A model generated the notes under the pieces. It saw only the letters and a program-made list of their open reading frames with translations. It ran no database searches and had not been told where the DNA came from. Positions 1 through 8,676 of a DNA stretch of 64,000 nt are shown here, piece by piece. Within the stretch, counting starts at the first letter, position 1, and each line of letters begins with the position of its first letter. The translations under genes were made by a program, and so were the position numbers. Source of the stretch: Parapedobacter composti (GTDB lineage: Bacteria > Bacteroidota > Bacteroidia > Sphingobacteriales > Sphingobacteriaceae); the NCBI RefSeq assembly GCF_900112315.1, contig NZ_FOLL01000007.1:62001-126000 (forward strand). The letters are read 5' to 3'.

Positions 1-47
1 TCGTATACGGAGTCGTATCTTTGGGCTTCCGTTTAATCAAACAAACT

Positions 48-890
48 ATGGACGCAACCCTATCACTTGACTATAAACTCGGCGGCCAACTGGACATCAA
101 CCGTATCGGATACGGCGCCATGCAACTGACCGGCCCCGGCGTATGGGGTGATGCGCCCGACCGCGATCGTGCCAAGCAGGTGCTGCTTACGGCGGTCGAA
201 GCCGGTGTTAATTTCATTGACACTGCCGATTCCTACGGCCCGCACACCAATGAAGTTCTCATCCGCGAAGCGTTGTCTTCCCATTACGCAGATCTTGTCA
301 TCGCAACCAAGGGCGGGCTGGAGCGCAGTGGCCCAAACCAGTGGCACAGCAACGGCGACCCCGAATACATCCGGAAGGCGATAGACGGTAGTCTCCAACG
401 GCTCGGTAAAGACACCCTCCAACTGTGGCAACTTCACCGTGTGGATCCGAGGTTTCCCATAGAAGAAACGCTGAGGCCGGTGGCCGATGCCGTGAATGCC
501 GGCAAAATTCAGCATGTAGGCCTCTCCGAAGTAGACATCCCCATCATTGAACGCGCGCAACAGGTGGTACCCATCGTTTCCGTGCAAAACCGCTACAACC
601 TGGCTGAACGCACCTGGGAAAAGGTAGTCGACTATACCGCACAGCAGGGGATCGCCTTCATCCCTTGGTATCCGCTGGCCTCGGGTTCCGCTGACCTCCA
701 GGAAAAAACAGCGGCAATGGCCAAGAAATACCGTACCACACCGGCCCAAATAGCGCTCGCCTGGCTGCTGAAACGGTCGCCCAACATCCTGCTTATACCT
801 GGCACCAAATCGGTGCAGCACTTGGAGGAAAATCTGCAAACGGCGTGGATTTATTTGTCTGACGACGACTACGAGAGCCTCTCAGCCTGA
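48..890 (+). CDS. Aldo/keto reductase
   Basis: NAD(P)H-dependent oxidoreductase of the aldo/keto reductase superfamily, cytoplasmic, 280 residues. The four catalytic positions are visible: Asp and Tyr in NFIDTADSYGPHTNE, Lys in VIATKGGLE and His in LWQLHRVD. The late motif LLIPGTKSVQHLEEN is the usual cofactor-phosphate region. The frame stays open upstream to a TTG, but the ATG used here gives the normal N-terminus (DATLSLDYKLGGQ). The substrate cannot be told from sequence. It converges on the pirin gene and belongs to no visible operon in the window. Confidence 0.9.
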   Translation: MDATLSLDYKLGGQLDINRIGYGAMQLTGPGVWGDAPDRDRAKQVLLTAVEAGVNFIDTADSYGPHTNEVLIREALSSHYADLVIATKGGLERSGPNQWHSNGDPEYIRKAIDGSLQRLGKDTLQLWQLHRVDPRFPIEETLRPVADAVNAGKIQHVGLSEVDIPIIERAQQVVPIVSVQNRYNLAERTWEKVVDYTAQQGIAFIPWYPLASGSADLQEKTAAMAKKYRTTPAQIALAWLLKRSPNILLIPGTKSVQHLEENLQTAWIYLSDDDYESLSA

Positions 891-908
891 TAATACATCG
901 CCGAACCT

Positions 909-1769
909 TTAACCGTAATGGACAATCTGGGTTTCCGGCAAATCATTTACATGCCCCATTCTTCCGCGGTTGTATTCATGGTAGAGCCGGGGGATGTCGG
1001 CGCGCGTGTCCGCTATGAAGGGCCCATAGCTCACAATCGGCGCCCGCTGCGGTTCACCGGCATAATACACCAAGCGCGCACCGGCTGCGCCCGCGATCAA
1101 GACCAACTCCGTCATTCCCGCCTGCCGGGGCGCATCCAACCAGGCCACCTGCCCTTTTACCACCCGTTCACCGCCCCCCCATACGGCACCCTCAATTACG
1201 TAAATGAAGCCCGTGTACGTGGCGGGAACTTCTTGGGTGAACCTGCCCTCCGGGCCGAGCACAACGTCAACCACCGTCAACGGTGTCTGGTTTATGACAG
1301 GAGACGTCAACCCGTTACTTGCACCACTGTACACCTTGATTTCCGCTTTTTCCATTTGCTTTGCGGGCACAGATTCCGCTTTGATCGACTGGAAAAAAGG
1401 CTCCGTCCACCGCTTTTCCGGCGGTAGTGTCAACCAGAGTTGCAGTATCCGCATGCGCATCTTCGCCGTAATTTCCTCCGTGTGCACGATTCCCTTTCCT
1501 GCGGTCATCAGTTCAAAACTGCCCGTTTCCCAGTGTTGCCCGTCACCTTCCAGCACCAGCGTCACGGTTTCAAAACCAGCATGCGGATGCGGGCCGCCCA
1601 CCGGCGCCCCTCCCGGCAAGTCCAGTTGGTCGTCCATCAGCACAATAAACGGGTCGGTATCTTCAAAGTTACCGCCGCCCACAACCCGGGCCGCCTGATG
1701 GCCCTCCCCTAAGAACCCCCGTTCTAAACGCGGGGTCGCGATATTTCTTAATTTCCGCTGTATCATCAT
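909..1769 (-). CDS. Pirin family protein
   Basis: Bicupin of the pirin family, 286 residues. The N-terminal cupin has the metal-site motifs GGPHPHAGFETVTLVLEG and GKGIVHTEEI, so a mononuclear metal site is likely intact. Pirins act as quercetin dioxygenases or redox-linked regulators; which applies here is unknown. It is the second gene after the DoxX gene on the minus strand (46-bp gap), and the pair is divergent from an HxlR regulator, suggesting a response to quinones, aldehydes or oxidative stress. Two adjacent ATG codons could serve as start; the outer one is used. Confidence 0.9.
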   Translation of the reverse strand: MMIQRKLRNIATPRLERGFLGEGHQAARVVGGGNFEDTDPFIVLMDDQLDLPGGAPVGGPHPHAGFETVTLVLEGDGQHWETGSFELMTAGKGIVHTEEITAKMRMRILQLWLTLPPEKRWTEPFFQSIKAESVPAKQMEKAEIKVYSGASNGLTSPVINQTPLTVVDVVLGPEGRFTQEVPATYTGFIYVIEGAVWGGGERVVKGQVAWLDAPRQAGMTELVLIAGAAGARLVYYAGEPQRAPIVSYGPFIADTRADIPRLYHEYNRGRMGHVNDLPETQIVHYG

Positions 1770-1815
1770 TTAACTGTTGAGCCCCTGCCGTAAAGCAGGC
1801 ACACTATAACCATCA

Positions 1816-2193
1816 TCAATCACCGCCCCCAAAAATCAAACGCCTCCTTAGTTCCGGCAAACGCAGTATCCCGGCTACCCAAACCCCCACCTGCACAAGC
1901 ACCGCCATTCCAATGGGCTGATGGAGCTGTACATGCATGGCAATGGCGCCTCCCATGTAAGCGGCCAGGAGCAGCAAGCCCACCACCGCCGTGCGCGGTA
2001 TCAGAAAAAGCAAAAGGGCTACCGCTTCCACCACCCCAATCATAAAATAAGTATCAGCATCAATGCCAGCTGCCGCCGCTTGGGCCAACGCCGTGTCATG
2101 GCGCATTAATTTCATCATGGCGCTGAGTGCCAACAGCGCACCTACCATACCGGTAAGCACCCATCCGATAATGTTAACCGTTTTCTGATTCAT
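1816..2193 (-). CDS. DoxX family membrane protein
   Basis: Small inner-membrane protein of 125 residues with four hydrophobic segments (about 8-27, 47-66, 70-88, 96-115), the DoxX fold. Family members are linked to quinone or thiosulfate chemistry and oxidative stress, but this subgroup has no assigned reaction. The segment TALAQAAAAGIDADTYFMIG between helices 1 and 2 fits small Bacteroidota DoxX proteins. It is first in the operon with the pirin gene and is read from a minus-strand -7 box (TAAATTTG, 2224-2217) that lies inside the HxlR control region. Confidence 0.85.
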   Translation of the reverse strand: MNQKTVNIIGWVLTGMVGALLALSAMMKLMRHDTALAQAAAAGIDADTYFMIGVVEAVALLLFLIPRTAVVGLLLLAAYMGGAIAMHVQLHQPIGMAVLVQVGVWVAGILRLPELRRRLIFGGGD

Positions 2194-2212
2194 ATGATAA
2201 TATTTTAAATTC

Positions 2213-2278
2213 TTTGCAAATTTACCCCCTTAAGCTATAATTTTGTAACCTGTTACACAAAGGATACCGGTTACAAAA
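2213..2278. promoter_or_regulatory. Divergent doxX/hxlR promoters with 10-bp inverted repeat
   Basis: Plus-strand promoter: TTTG (2213-2216), 21-bp spacer, TAATTTTG (2238-2245). Minus-strand -7 box TAAATTTG at 2224-2217. A perfect inverted repeat, TTTTGTAACC (2241-2250) and GGTTACAAAA (2269-2278), overlaps the plus -7 box and reaches the regulator's ATG; GTAACCTGTTAC lies in the left half. The placement fits an autoregulatory HxlR operator that also controls the pirin/DoxX operon. The promoter consensus is established for Bacteroidota; the operator role is inferred. Confidence 0.7.
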
Positions 2279-2691
2279 TGAATACCATACATGACGTTGA
2301 AGCCTGCAAGAAAGCACAGCTGGCCGTTCGTGACACGTTAGACGTTGTGGGCGGCAAATGGAAACTCGTGCTGCTCACGGTCCTGCAGCACGGCAAAAGG
2401 CGGTTCAAGGAGCTCTCGCGCGAAGTCGGCATCAGCCCACGGATATTATCGAAAGAATTACAGGAACTGGAAATGAACGGCCTGATAAGCCGGACTGTCC
2501 GCAACACCAAGCCCATCACCGTTGAATATGCGCTTACGCCGTACAGTGAAACCCTTTCGGACGTCCTGGAAGCGCTGCATCGATGGGGGCAGCAACACCG
2601 CGAAAAAATCATCCGCGAAGCTACAGGCAGCCCGCACCCATCCGGGCAAGATCACAGGCTACAACCACAGGCATCAACCCCAGAACACTGA
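2278..2691 (+). CDS. HxlR family transcriptional regulator
   Basis: Winged-helix regulator of 137 residues. The HxlR signature is clear: an N-terminal Cys in DVEACKKAQ, VVGGKWKLVLLTVL, then RRFKELSREVGISPRILSKEL (recognition helix) and the wing GLISRTVRNTKPITVEYALT. The Cys just before the DNA-binding domain is the redox or electrophile sensor position in related regulators such as HypR and YodB, so thiol sensing is plausible. The tail after about residue 115 is low-complexity and not conserved in the family. It is divergent from DoxX/pirin, the likely targets, and six bases upstream of tag. Confidence 0.88.
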   Translation: MNTIHDVEACKKAQLAVRDTLDVVGGKWKLVLLTVLQHGKRRFKELSREVGISPRILSKELQELEMNGLISRTVRNTKPITVEYALTPYSETLSDVLEALHRWGQQHREKIIREATGSPHPSGQDHRLQPQASTPEH

Positions 2692-2697
2692 AACGAT

Positions 2698-3246
2698 ATG
2701 GCATACTGCGACTACATTCCCACCATGCAGCCCGAAGCGCGACGGGCGCTGCATCAAAATTACCATGACAACCATTATGGTTTTCCCATCCATGATGACA
2801 ACGAACTGTTTGGGCGACTCATTATGGAAATCAACCAAGCCGGACTGAGCTGGGAAACCATTCTCCGCAAGGAAGAAGCCTTCCGCAACGCATATGACAA
2901 TTTTGACATTGCCAAAGTAGCCGCCTATACAGAGGCCGACCGCAAACGGCTGTTAGCCGATGCGGGCATCATCCGCAACCGACTCAAAATCAACGCAGCA
3001 ATAGAAAACGCAAAAGCCATCCGGCAATTGCAGAAAGAATACGGTTCATTCGAAAAATGGCTGGAACACCACCACCCCAAACCCCTCTTTGAGTGGGTAA
3101 AGCTATTCAAGAAAACCTTCAAGTTCACGGGCGGCGAAATTGTCAACGAGTTTCTGATGAGCACGGGATACCTGCCGGGTGCCCATGCCCCTGCCTGTCC
3201 GGTACATGCCGAGGTGTTGAAAGCCAAGCCGAAGTGGGCGGAATAA
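2698..3246 (+). CDS. tag: DNA-3-methyladenine glycosylase I
   Basis: Base-excision repair enzyme that removes 3-methyladenine from alkylated DNA, 182 residues, the usual length. Zinc ligands known from E. coli Tag are present: Cys4, the His of NYHDNHYG, and His and Cys in GAHAPACPVH. The catalytic-pocket region EINQAGLSWETILRK and the helix-hairpin-helix-like stretch LLADAGIIRNRLKINAAI also match. It starts six bases after the HxlR gene, so the two are probably co-transcribed, although the functional link is unclear. Confidence 0.93.
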   Translation: MAYCDYIPTMQPEARRALHQNYHDNHYGFPIHDDNELFGRLIMEINQAGLSWETILRKEEAFRNAYDNFDIAKVAAYTEADRKRLLADAGIIRNRLKINAAIENAKAIRQLQKEYGSFEKWLEHHHPKPLFEWVKLFKKTFKFTGGEIVNEFLMSTGYLPGAHAPACPVHAEVLKAKPKWAE

Positions 3247-3262
3247 CACGAGCATGCCGCAA

Positions 3263-4411
3263 CTACACGAATTTCTGCAACAACGCAAGCAGCTTCCGGT
3301 CGAGTTTATGACCGTACCAATCGTCGTACTGCACATCCCTCCTATTGGAATTCAGCACACCGAAATCGCCGTCAAACTCCCACAGGGCGAATCCGATATC
3401 GTGTTCCGTTAATACGGAAAACATATCATCCATCCAGGCCAGTGCCACCCGATGCGGGGTTTCACGCCACGCACCGCATTCGCCGCAGTGCACACCCGTC
3501 CCCTGCGCGGCCAGTGTTATCCACGGCGCAAAGTGCTCCCGCAGCCATGCCTTGTCGTACAATGTTCCATTATCCCTATGCGGCCAGGAGACCGCGGGCA
3601 GATCATCCGGTTGCTGGAATACCCAGGGCGCCCTGTAGTGCGATACCAACCCCGGGGCGTACCCCCGGCAGCTTTGGGCCACGTCCAGTTCCGGGATGTT
3701 GTCGATTACTTCAGTACCGATGTTATTCCCGTCGGCAATAACCAGATGCTTGGGATTAGCCATGCGTATCACATCAAATCCTTTGATGATGAGCGACCGG
3801 TACCGCTCCTTCGGCACGGCAGCCCGTTTGGAGAACTGATCATTCATATCCTCCCGCCAACAGGGCTCATTAAGCAAATCGAAACTGATTTGGCTGCGGG
3901 TTTTATGGCGGAATACCTTAGCCCAATAAGCCCAATGAAACGCAAATGCGTCCAGCGCCTCCGGATCTTCCCACAGATTGTATGGCTCTTCAAACCCCGC
4001 ATTAACGCAAAATCCCGGTGCCCGATGCAGATTTAGGCTTACATGCAGGCCGCAATGGTTAGCCGTATCCACCAGATCAACTATCTCGTGCACCCGTTCC
4101 ACACTGATGCGGCAGACCTCATCCCTGCGGATAGCCCTTGTCCGGTCGAAATCCACGTAGTACGGGTAAGCCATCGGCACACGGACAAAATCGAACCCCC
4201 AGTCGGCCATCCAACGGAAATATTCTTCCGGCGTATGCTGCCGCCTGTTTGTTGGATCGGGGTTGAAAAAGTCCAGCACATTGAACCCCTTCCACCGGGG
4301 AAGCTTGCTTACCGGCCTTGCGACCAACCCCTCCGCAGCTGACAATAAGGGCAGCCCCGCTGCACTCAATGCCAACGTTCCGGCTTTCTTTATCAGTTCC
4401 CTTCTGCGCAT
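3263..4411 (-). CDS. Glycoside hydrolase family 5 (cellulase-type) protein
   Basis: Predicted exported endoglycosidase, 382 residues. The N-terminus MRRRELIKKAGTLALSAAG has a twin-arginine-like motif and hydrophobic segment, so Tat export to the periplasm is likely. The TIM barrel carries the GH5 acid/base in FDLLNEPCW and the nucleophile Glu in VHCGECGAW, plus the conserved RVPMAYPYY and SLNLHRAPG motifs. Substrate (beta-glucan, mannan or glucoside) is not decidable. No SusCD or other glycosidase is adjacent, so it is not part of a polysaccharide locus. Confidence 0.88.
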   Translation of the reverse strand: MRRRELIKKAGTLALSAAGLPLLSAAEGLVARPVSKLPRWKGFNVLDFFNPDPTNRRQHTPEEYFRWMADWGFDFVRVPMAYPYYVDFDRTRAIRRDEVCRISVERVHEIVDLVDTANHCGLHVSLNLHRAPGFCVNAGFEEPYNLWEDPEALDAFAFHWAYWAKVFRHKTRSQISFDLLNEPCWREDMNDQFSKRAAVPKERYRSLIIKGFDVIRMANPKHLVIADGNNIGTEVIDNIPELDVAQSCRGYAPGLVSHYRAPWVFQQPDDLPAVSWPHRDNGTLYDKAWLREHFAPWITLAAQGTGVHCGECGAWRETPHRVALAWMDDMFSVLTEHDIGFALWEFDGDFGVLNSNRRDVQYDDWYGHKLDRKLLALLQKFV

Positions 4412-4496
4412 ACCTTATAAATCATAAACTGCAGCGACTTTTATCCCAGGCTTACATCCAAACAAATTTATCAATTCTCCCGAAATAGCCGCGCTA

Positions 4497-5186
4497 CTAA
4501 ACGCATTCTTCCTGACACGCCTGTGCAACCCATGAGCCGGAAAAATGTTGCGCTACCAGGCTCCACACTTCCCCGCCGTCCAACTTCTCGCATATACTTC
4601 GGTTCAACAACGTATACTCTCCCCATGTATCCAAAACTTCCAGCCATTGCGGGTAGGTACGGCGTTCAAACACTTGCTCATATAACCAATGTGGGTGCAA
4701 TATTTCGTCAAGCGTCAGCCACCGAACTTTCCCTTTGAATCGCGCAATCACCTCCTTATAGTCATTTTTAGCTGCAAATGGATCGGGGCGGCCGTCTTGA
4801 TTGACGTGCACATCGGAATGTTCATCAAAGTAATACGTACTTTGAAACTGATAATGGAATTTCGGAGCATAGGTACTCGTTGGTGGCCGCGATTCAACGG
4901 TGTTCTCTTCTCCATTTTCCAAACATTCCAGATACAGCCACGCGATGTCGATTAAACGGCGGTTCAGTTCCAAATGGTAAATATGATCCTCAGCCCATAT
5001 GCCGGAGTAAACATCATTGGAAATGACGGTTCTAAATACCTCTTCGTTACAAAGCAGGTGGTGTTCGTAATCCGTGGCATCAAAAAAATTGTAATAGTAC
5101 GTGCCTAAATCGTCAATTACTTGGATATCATGCTTGTGTTGCAGCGCAATCAGTCCGGGCAGGGTACTCATTATCATAACAAACAT
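4497..5186 (-). CDS. Hypothetical protein, third gene of unknown operon
   Basis: Not recognised. 229 residues, acidic, rich in Tyr, Trp and His, without a signal peptide or membrane segment, so probably cytoplasmic. The helix LELNRRLIDIAWLYLECLENGEE resembles a helix in the preceding gene product (VLNKLLDVAWLIARDMDDG), suggesting a shared domain or diverged paralogs. It is last of three tightly packed minus-strand genes (8-bp gap). ATG codons at 5177 and 5171 are alternative starts. Base composition looks AT-richer than the flanking genes by eye. Confidence 0.7.
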   Translation of the reverse strand: MFVMIMSTLPGLIALQHKHDIQVIDDLGTYYYNFFDATDYEHHLLCNEEVFRTVISNDVYSGIWAEDHIYHLELNRRLIDIAWLYLECLENGEENTVESRPPTSTYAPKFHYQFQSTYYFDEHSDVHVNQDGRPDPFAAKNDYKEVIARFKGKVRWLTLDEILHPHWLYEQVFERRTYPQWLEVLDTWGEYTLLNRSICEKLDGGEVWSLVAQHFSGSWVAQACQEECV

Positions 5187-5194
5187 GGGAATAG

Positions 5195-6352
5195 TTAGTA
5201 TTCGATGCGGATCCGTTGTATGACGAGGAGGTACAACGCTTCCAACAGCCGCTCCAGTTGCTGGAACAGTCCAACGAACGCAATCACTTCTTCGTCTAAC
5301 TTGAGCGTACGATCTGAAGCTATGTATACCGTAAACCGATGCAATCCGCGGTGTAGCCCGGGCAAATCAAAGCTACGGATCGCGAGCAAAGGACGCTCAT
5401 ACTCTTCGTCGCTCAAGTGGTGGAACGGAAGATGATGATCATGCTGCCAGAAACAGCCTAACCCTTCGTATGGAAAGCTGAAGTTTTCCGGTTGCAAAAA
5501 GTAATCGTCACCATTCTTTGCCAGCAAAGATGCCAAGGCAATAATCTTGTGGAGGGTATGAATTATCCCGTTCGGCTCACTAAGGTTTCCATTATCATCC
5601 ATACAGAAATTAAGCAGATAATACAGCTGCCTAAGTTTCTCCTTCAGCTCCTCATATTCCCACTTGCTGAAAATCTTCATCAATGTCTTAACCGGCTTTC
5701 TTCCTTCTTCGATGGACAGGTAAGCCAATGCAGCAAACCGGTTCTCCCCCGGGCTGTATTCTAGGGCCATGGCAATCACGTACTGTATTTCAATCATTAA
5801 AGCTAGTTGAATAAATTGCGGAATTTCGTCCATTGGATTGGTCCGGGTACCATCGTCCAGTTGTTCATGGCTGATTCCCATCCCCCACCAATGATAAAGT
5901 ATGTTCTTCCACCATTGCAGCCCACCGCCGTCACTTAGCATTCTTTTCAAGGTATCACCCAAAGTCGGTAAATTTTCCCGCTTCAGCGCAAGGAAGTAGT
6001 CCCTTTCCCATATATGTCTCCCCTTTTCTTCGGTGCAGACACGAAGCAAATGACCATCGTCCATATCGCGTGCAATCAGCCAGGCAACATCAAGCAGCTT
6101 ATTCAGCACTTTCCGGAAACGGAAAAGTGTAACCAACCCTTCGCCAAAGGAAAATGAAAAAGGACGATAGTGGCAATGTTGCCATTCCCACAACAAATAC
6201 TGGCAATCGGCTAACGAATACTGACTAAAGACCTGCTGGAGTACCGTTGCCGGATTTCGCAGCTCTTCCTCGCTCAATGAGTGGGGGTAATCTTCTTCCC
6301 ATAGCCAAACGGATACACGCTTAGCCATCGGTCTCTGCATAGCATCAATCAT
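5195..6352 (-). CDS. Hypothetical protein, middle gene of unknown operon
   Basis: Not recognised. 385 residues, soluble, predicted mostly helical, with many Trp and Tyr and several amphipathic helices ending in DDG, NGD or similar turns (VLNKLLDVAWLIARDMDDG, HTLHKIIALASLLAKNGDD, GLFQQLERLLEALYLLVIQ). These may be repeats of one helical unit. The start is the ATG at 6352; the frame is open to a TTG six codons upstream. It lies between two other unrecognised genes with gaps of 31 and 8 bp. No catalytic motif was found. Confidence 0.72.
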   Translation of the reverse strand: MIDAMQRPMAKRVSVWLWEEDYPHSLSEEELRNPATVLQQVFSQYSLADCQYLLWEWQHCHYRPFSFSFGEGLVTLFRFRKVLNKLLDVAWLIARDMDDGHLLRVCTEEKGRHIWERDYFLALKRENLPTLGDTLKRMLSDGGGLQWWKNILYHWWGMGISHEQLDDGTRTNPMDEIPQFIQLALMIEIQYVIAMALEYSPGENRFAALAYLSIEEGRKPVKTLMKIFSKWEYEELKEKLRQLYYLLNFCMDDNGNLSEPNGIIHTLHKIIALASLLAKNGDDYFLQPENFSFPYEGLGCFWQHDHHLPFHHLSDEEYERPLLAIRSFDLPGLHRGLHRFTVYIASDRTLKLDEEVIAFVGLFQQLERLLEALYLLVIQRIRIEY

Positions 6353-6383
6353 TACGTTCAATGGTTTCAAACAATCAATATAT

Positions 6384-7220
6384 CTACTCCTGCGCTACAT
6401 TACTGGTGGAACCCCTTTCTTCATCTGCCTTACTGCTTCCTTCGTCACCATCGCCATCCACCACCTCAGTCCCATCCTCTCCGTTCATATGGTTATCCCA
6501 TAACTCCGCTTTCTCAAAAATCGGTTCCAATTCGGCCGCAGCCTCCGCATGGCGCTTATCAGCAATACCGTGAATGAGTTCTCCCAATCTGGATAATGGC
6601 ATCTTTCCTTCGAACTTGTCAGTCGGTTGGGCAATAACATACGATGGCACCTGTAACGGTAAGCCACCTTGCCGATGGATTACGTACAGCGCTTGCGCGA
6701 GCCGAAGCAATAACTCGTGAATAGCGACTATTTTATCGCCGAACTGTTCGTAGTTGGGAGCTCGTCCCCAAGTAAGTCCCAGCATCAAATCATCCAGTGT
6801 GGCGTACCACTTTTTCATCGGCTGAAATGAAAAAAATTTACTCAGTGTATCCGCAGGATTAATCTGACCGTCAAAGGAATACTCACCGCGCGAGGCATAG
6901 GTATAATAATCATCCCGCGATTTGAAAAAAGCCAGCGGTTCTTTTTGCTTTTTGAGGCCACATTGCTTGAAGATGACATAAGCTACCTCTACCTGCTCGA
7001 TCAGTTGCCTGCAATGGTATCCGTTCTCCACTGCGTCCGGGCACGCCATCGCCGGATAGGCACCTGCATTCACGGTAAAACTGATATCCCGCATCCAGTG
7101 ATCGATCGAGGCTTCGTACCGGAAGAAGTTGTCCAGGTAGATCATGGGGTTTTTGATCACCCGTTTGATTACATACCGGAAATTTTCGGCTTTCAGCTTC
7201 TTTTGTTTAATTTTCGCCAT
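6384..7220 (-). CDS. Hypothetical protein, first gene of unknown operon
   Basis: Not recognised. 278 residues: a very basic N-terminus (MAKIKQKKLKAENFRYVIKR), a helical middle including KIVAIHELLLRLAQALYVIH, and a highly acidic, Gly/Ser-rich tail from about residue 245 (EDGTEVVDGDGDEGSS) that is probably disordered. Basic head and acidic tail suggest binding to nucleic acid or a partner, but this is inference. It is first in the operon and divergent from an XRE regulator 113 bp away, with a well-formed promoter between them. Confidence 0.72.
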   Translation of the reverse strand: MAKIKQKKLKAENFRYVIKRVIKNPMIYLDNFFRYEASIDHWMRDISFTVNAGAYPAMACPDAVENGYHCRQLIEQVEVAYVIFKQCGLKKQKEPLAFFKSRDDYYTYASRGEYSFDGQINPADTLSKFFSFQPMKKWYATLDDLMLGLTWGRAPNYEQFGDKIVAIHELLLRLAQALYVIHRQGGLPLQVPSYVIAQPTDKFEGKMPLSRLGELIHGIADKRHAEAAAELEPIFEKAELWDNHMNGEDGTEVVDGDGDEGSSKADEERGSTSNVAQE

Positions 7221-7237
7221 AATTGTTTCATTTGGGG

Positions 7238-7324
7238 TTGAAGAAAAATGGTTTGAAAATAATTATTTCTGACAAATCAAATTTAAGAACTATTTTTCTT
7301 CAATTCAAAATTTTTTGAAGAATA
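7238..7324. promoter_or_regulatory. Divergent control region with 12-bp inverted repeat
   Basis: AT-rich intergenic DNA. A minus-strand promoter for the three-gene operon is visible: TTG (7308-7306), 20-bp spacer, TAAATTTG (7285-7278). A perfect 12-bp inverted repeat, TTGAAGAAAAAT (7238-7249) and ATTTTTCTTCAA (7292-7303), flanks the start region; its right arm sits wholly inside the -33/-7 spacer. A third partial arm, TTGAAGAATA, lies at 7315-7324 just before the regulator gene. This is the expected layout for repression by the divergent XRE protein, with autoregulation. Confidence 0.65.
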
Positions 7325-7333
7325 TTTTTATCA

Positions 7334-7729
7334 ATGGATTCTGTTTTGAAGAGAATTAAAGAAATAGCCAATCAGGAAGGCGTCAGCGTAACCGCGCTGG
7401 AAGCATCCATAGGCGCCAGCAAAGGCGTTTTCTCGCGGGCTTTGGCCAATGGAACTGATATCCAAAGCAAGTGGCTGGTGAAGTTGGCTGAAAATTATCC
7501 CCAATACTCACCCCAATGGCTGCTCACCGGCGAAGGCGAAATGCGGAAGGCGGATGTGCTCCGCGATTTGGAAGAAAAGTATGCCTCGGGGCATTCAACT
7601 GACCTGACCAATGAACTGATTAAAGCACTAAAAAAGGTCATCTCTTCCCAGGAAACAACCATTCAGTCACAGGCGGCGACAATCACCGCATTGCAGAAGC
7701 GGATCGGTGAGTTGGAAAACGGGAAATAA
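7334..7729 (+). CDS. XRE-type helix-turn-helix regulator
   Basis: 131 residues. Residues about 1-65 form a phage-repressor-like helix-turn-helix domain (VSVTALEASIGASKGVFSRA, then WLLTGEGEMRK, typical of Bacteroidota repressor-like proteins). Residues about 90-131 form a coiled coil (VISSQETTIQSQAATITALQ), likely the dimerisation element. There is no S24 peptidase domain, so it is not a LexA/CI-type self-cleaving repressor. It probably controls the divergent unknown operon through the inverted repeats upstream of its own start. Confidence 0.82.
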   Translation: MDSVLKRIKEIANQEGVSVTALEASIGASKGVFSRALANGTDIQSKWLVKLAENYPQYSPQWLLTGEGEMRKADVLRDLEEKYASGHSTDLTNELIKALKKVISSQETTIQSQAATITALQKRIGELENGK

Positions 7730-7760
7730 GAAAAGGCGAAGAAGTGGAGGAAGTCAGACC

Positions 7761-8675
7761 ATGGACATCTTCCCCACCCGCTATTCGCTGCTTTCCGCAA
7801 CGGCGCTCAACGACTATTTACAGCAATGCTACGCGTTACGCGACACAACATGCCGCCTGCTGATCCACAACGTCAGCGATACCTACCTGCTCGAAAGCTC
7901 CGGCACGCGGTATGTCTTCAAGATTTACCGCGATGCGCACCGGAAAATGGAGGAGATAAACGGCGAAGTCGAATTGCTCAACATCCTGCATACGGGCGGG
8001 GCTTCCGTAAGCCGCCCGTTGGCGGATAAGGAAGGCCGTTATTTACAACCCTTTCACGCAGCAGAAGGTATCCGATATGGCGTATTGTTTACCTATGCCG
8101 AGGGCGAAGTATACACCGCGATGAGCGACCAACAGTTGCTGGAAGTGGGGCGGGGTATAGCCCGCATCCATCAAATCACCGCCGGATTGCAATTAACGCA
8201 TCACCGCCAACCGCTGGACATGGAAGCACTGGTGGATGCGCCATTGCGCGTCATAAAACCTGCATTCGCTAACGGGCTGGAAGCCGAATACGAATACTTG
8301 CGCGATACAGCAACCCGTGTGAAGCAGCAATTGTCAGCGTTTGACCTGCCTTCGTTCAGCCACGGGTATTGCCACTACGATTTCCTGCCCAAGAACTTCC
8401 ACTTTGACTCGGCCGGCAGCGTCACTTTCTTTGACTTCGATTTTGCGGGAGCCGGATACCTGATTAATGACCTTGCTTCATTCTATGTCCATTTCTTCCT
8501 GGATGTGCTTCACCACAAAATGACGCAGCCGGAAGCAGACCGCCAGTTTGCCGTATTTATACGGGGCTATCGTGCTCTCCGGCCCGTGAGTGAAGCCGAA
8601 TTGGCGTCCATCCCCTATTGGGGATACCTCTTCTGGCTTTTCTACTTCCGCTTCCATTATGAAAACTTCGAATGA
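7761..8675 (+). CDS. Phosphotransferase (APH/homoserine kinase-like), short C-terminus
   Basis: Aminoglycoside-phosphotransferase-fold kinase, 304 residues. The catalytic loop is GYCHYDFLPKNFHF, the metal-binding motif is TFFDFDFAG, and the N-lobe Lys is in RYVFKIYRDAH. The small-molecule substrate is unknown. The start is the ATG preceded by GGAGG; the frame also runs 18 codons upstream into the XRE gene. The protein stops at FRFHYENFE, where relatives as I remember them continue about 30 residues (DDWSN...). It overlaps the convergent gene by 19 bp, and both appear truncated at this junction. Confidence 0.82.
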   Translation: MDIFPTRYSLLSATALNDYLQQCYALRDTTCRLLIHNVSDTYLLESSGTRYVFKIYRDAHRKMEEINGEVELLNILHTGGASVSRPLADKEGRYLQPFHAAEGIRYGVLFTYAEGEVYTAMSDQQLLEVGRGIARIHQITAGLQLTHHRQPLDMEALVDAPLRVIKPAFANGLEAEYEYLRDTATRVKQQLSAFDLPSFSHGYCHYDFLPKNFHFDSAGSVTFFDFDFAGAGYLINDLASFYVHFFLDVLHHKMTQPEADRQFAVFIRGYRALRPVSEAELASIPYWGYLFWLFYFRFHYENFE

Positions 8676-8676
8676 T
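8657..8676. other. Convergent 3'-overlap, candidate deletion junction
   Basis: The phosphotransferase and the MG2/plug-like gene overlap tail to tail by 19 bp. The conserved part of each protein reaches this point and then stops, and the last residues of the plug-like protein (HSKFS) are encoded antisense to phosphotransferase codons. A deletion that removed both 3' ends explains this best. That the relatives are longer comes from memory of the families, not from an alignment. Confidence 0.45.

Noticed and set aside
63-839. A 258-codon frame antisense to the aldo/keto reductase
   Set aside because: The sense frame has all four catalytic residues of a known family; the antisense product matches nothing.
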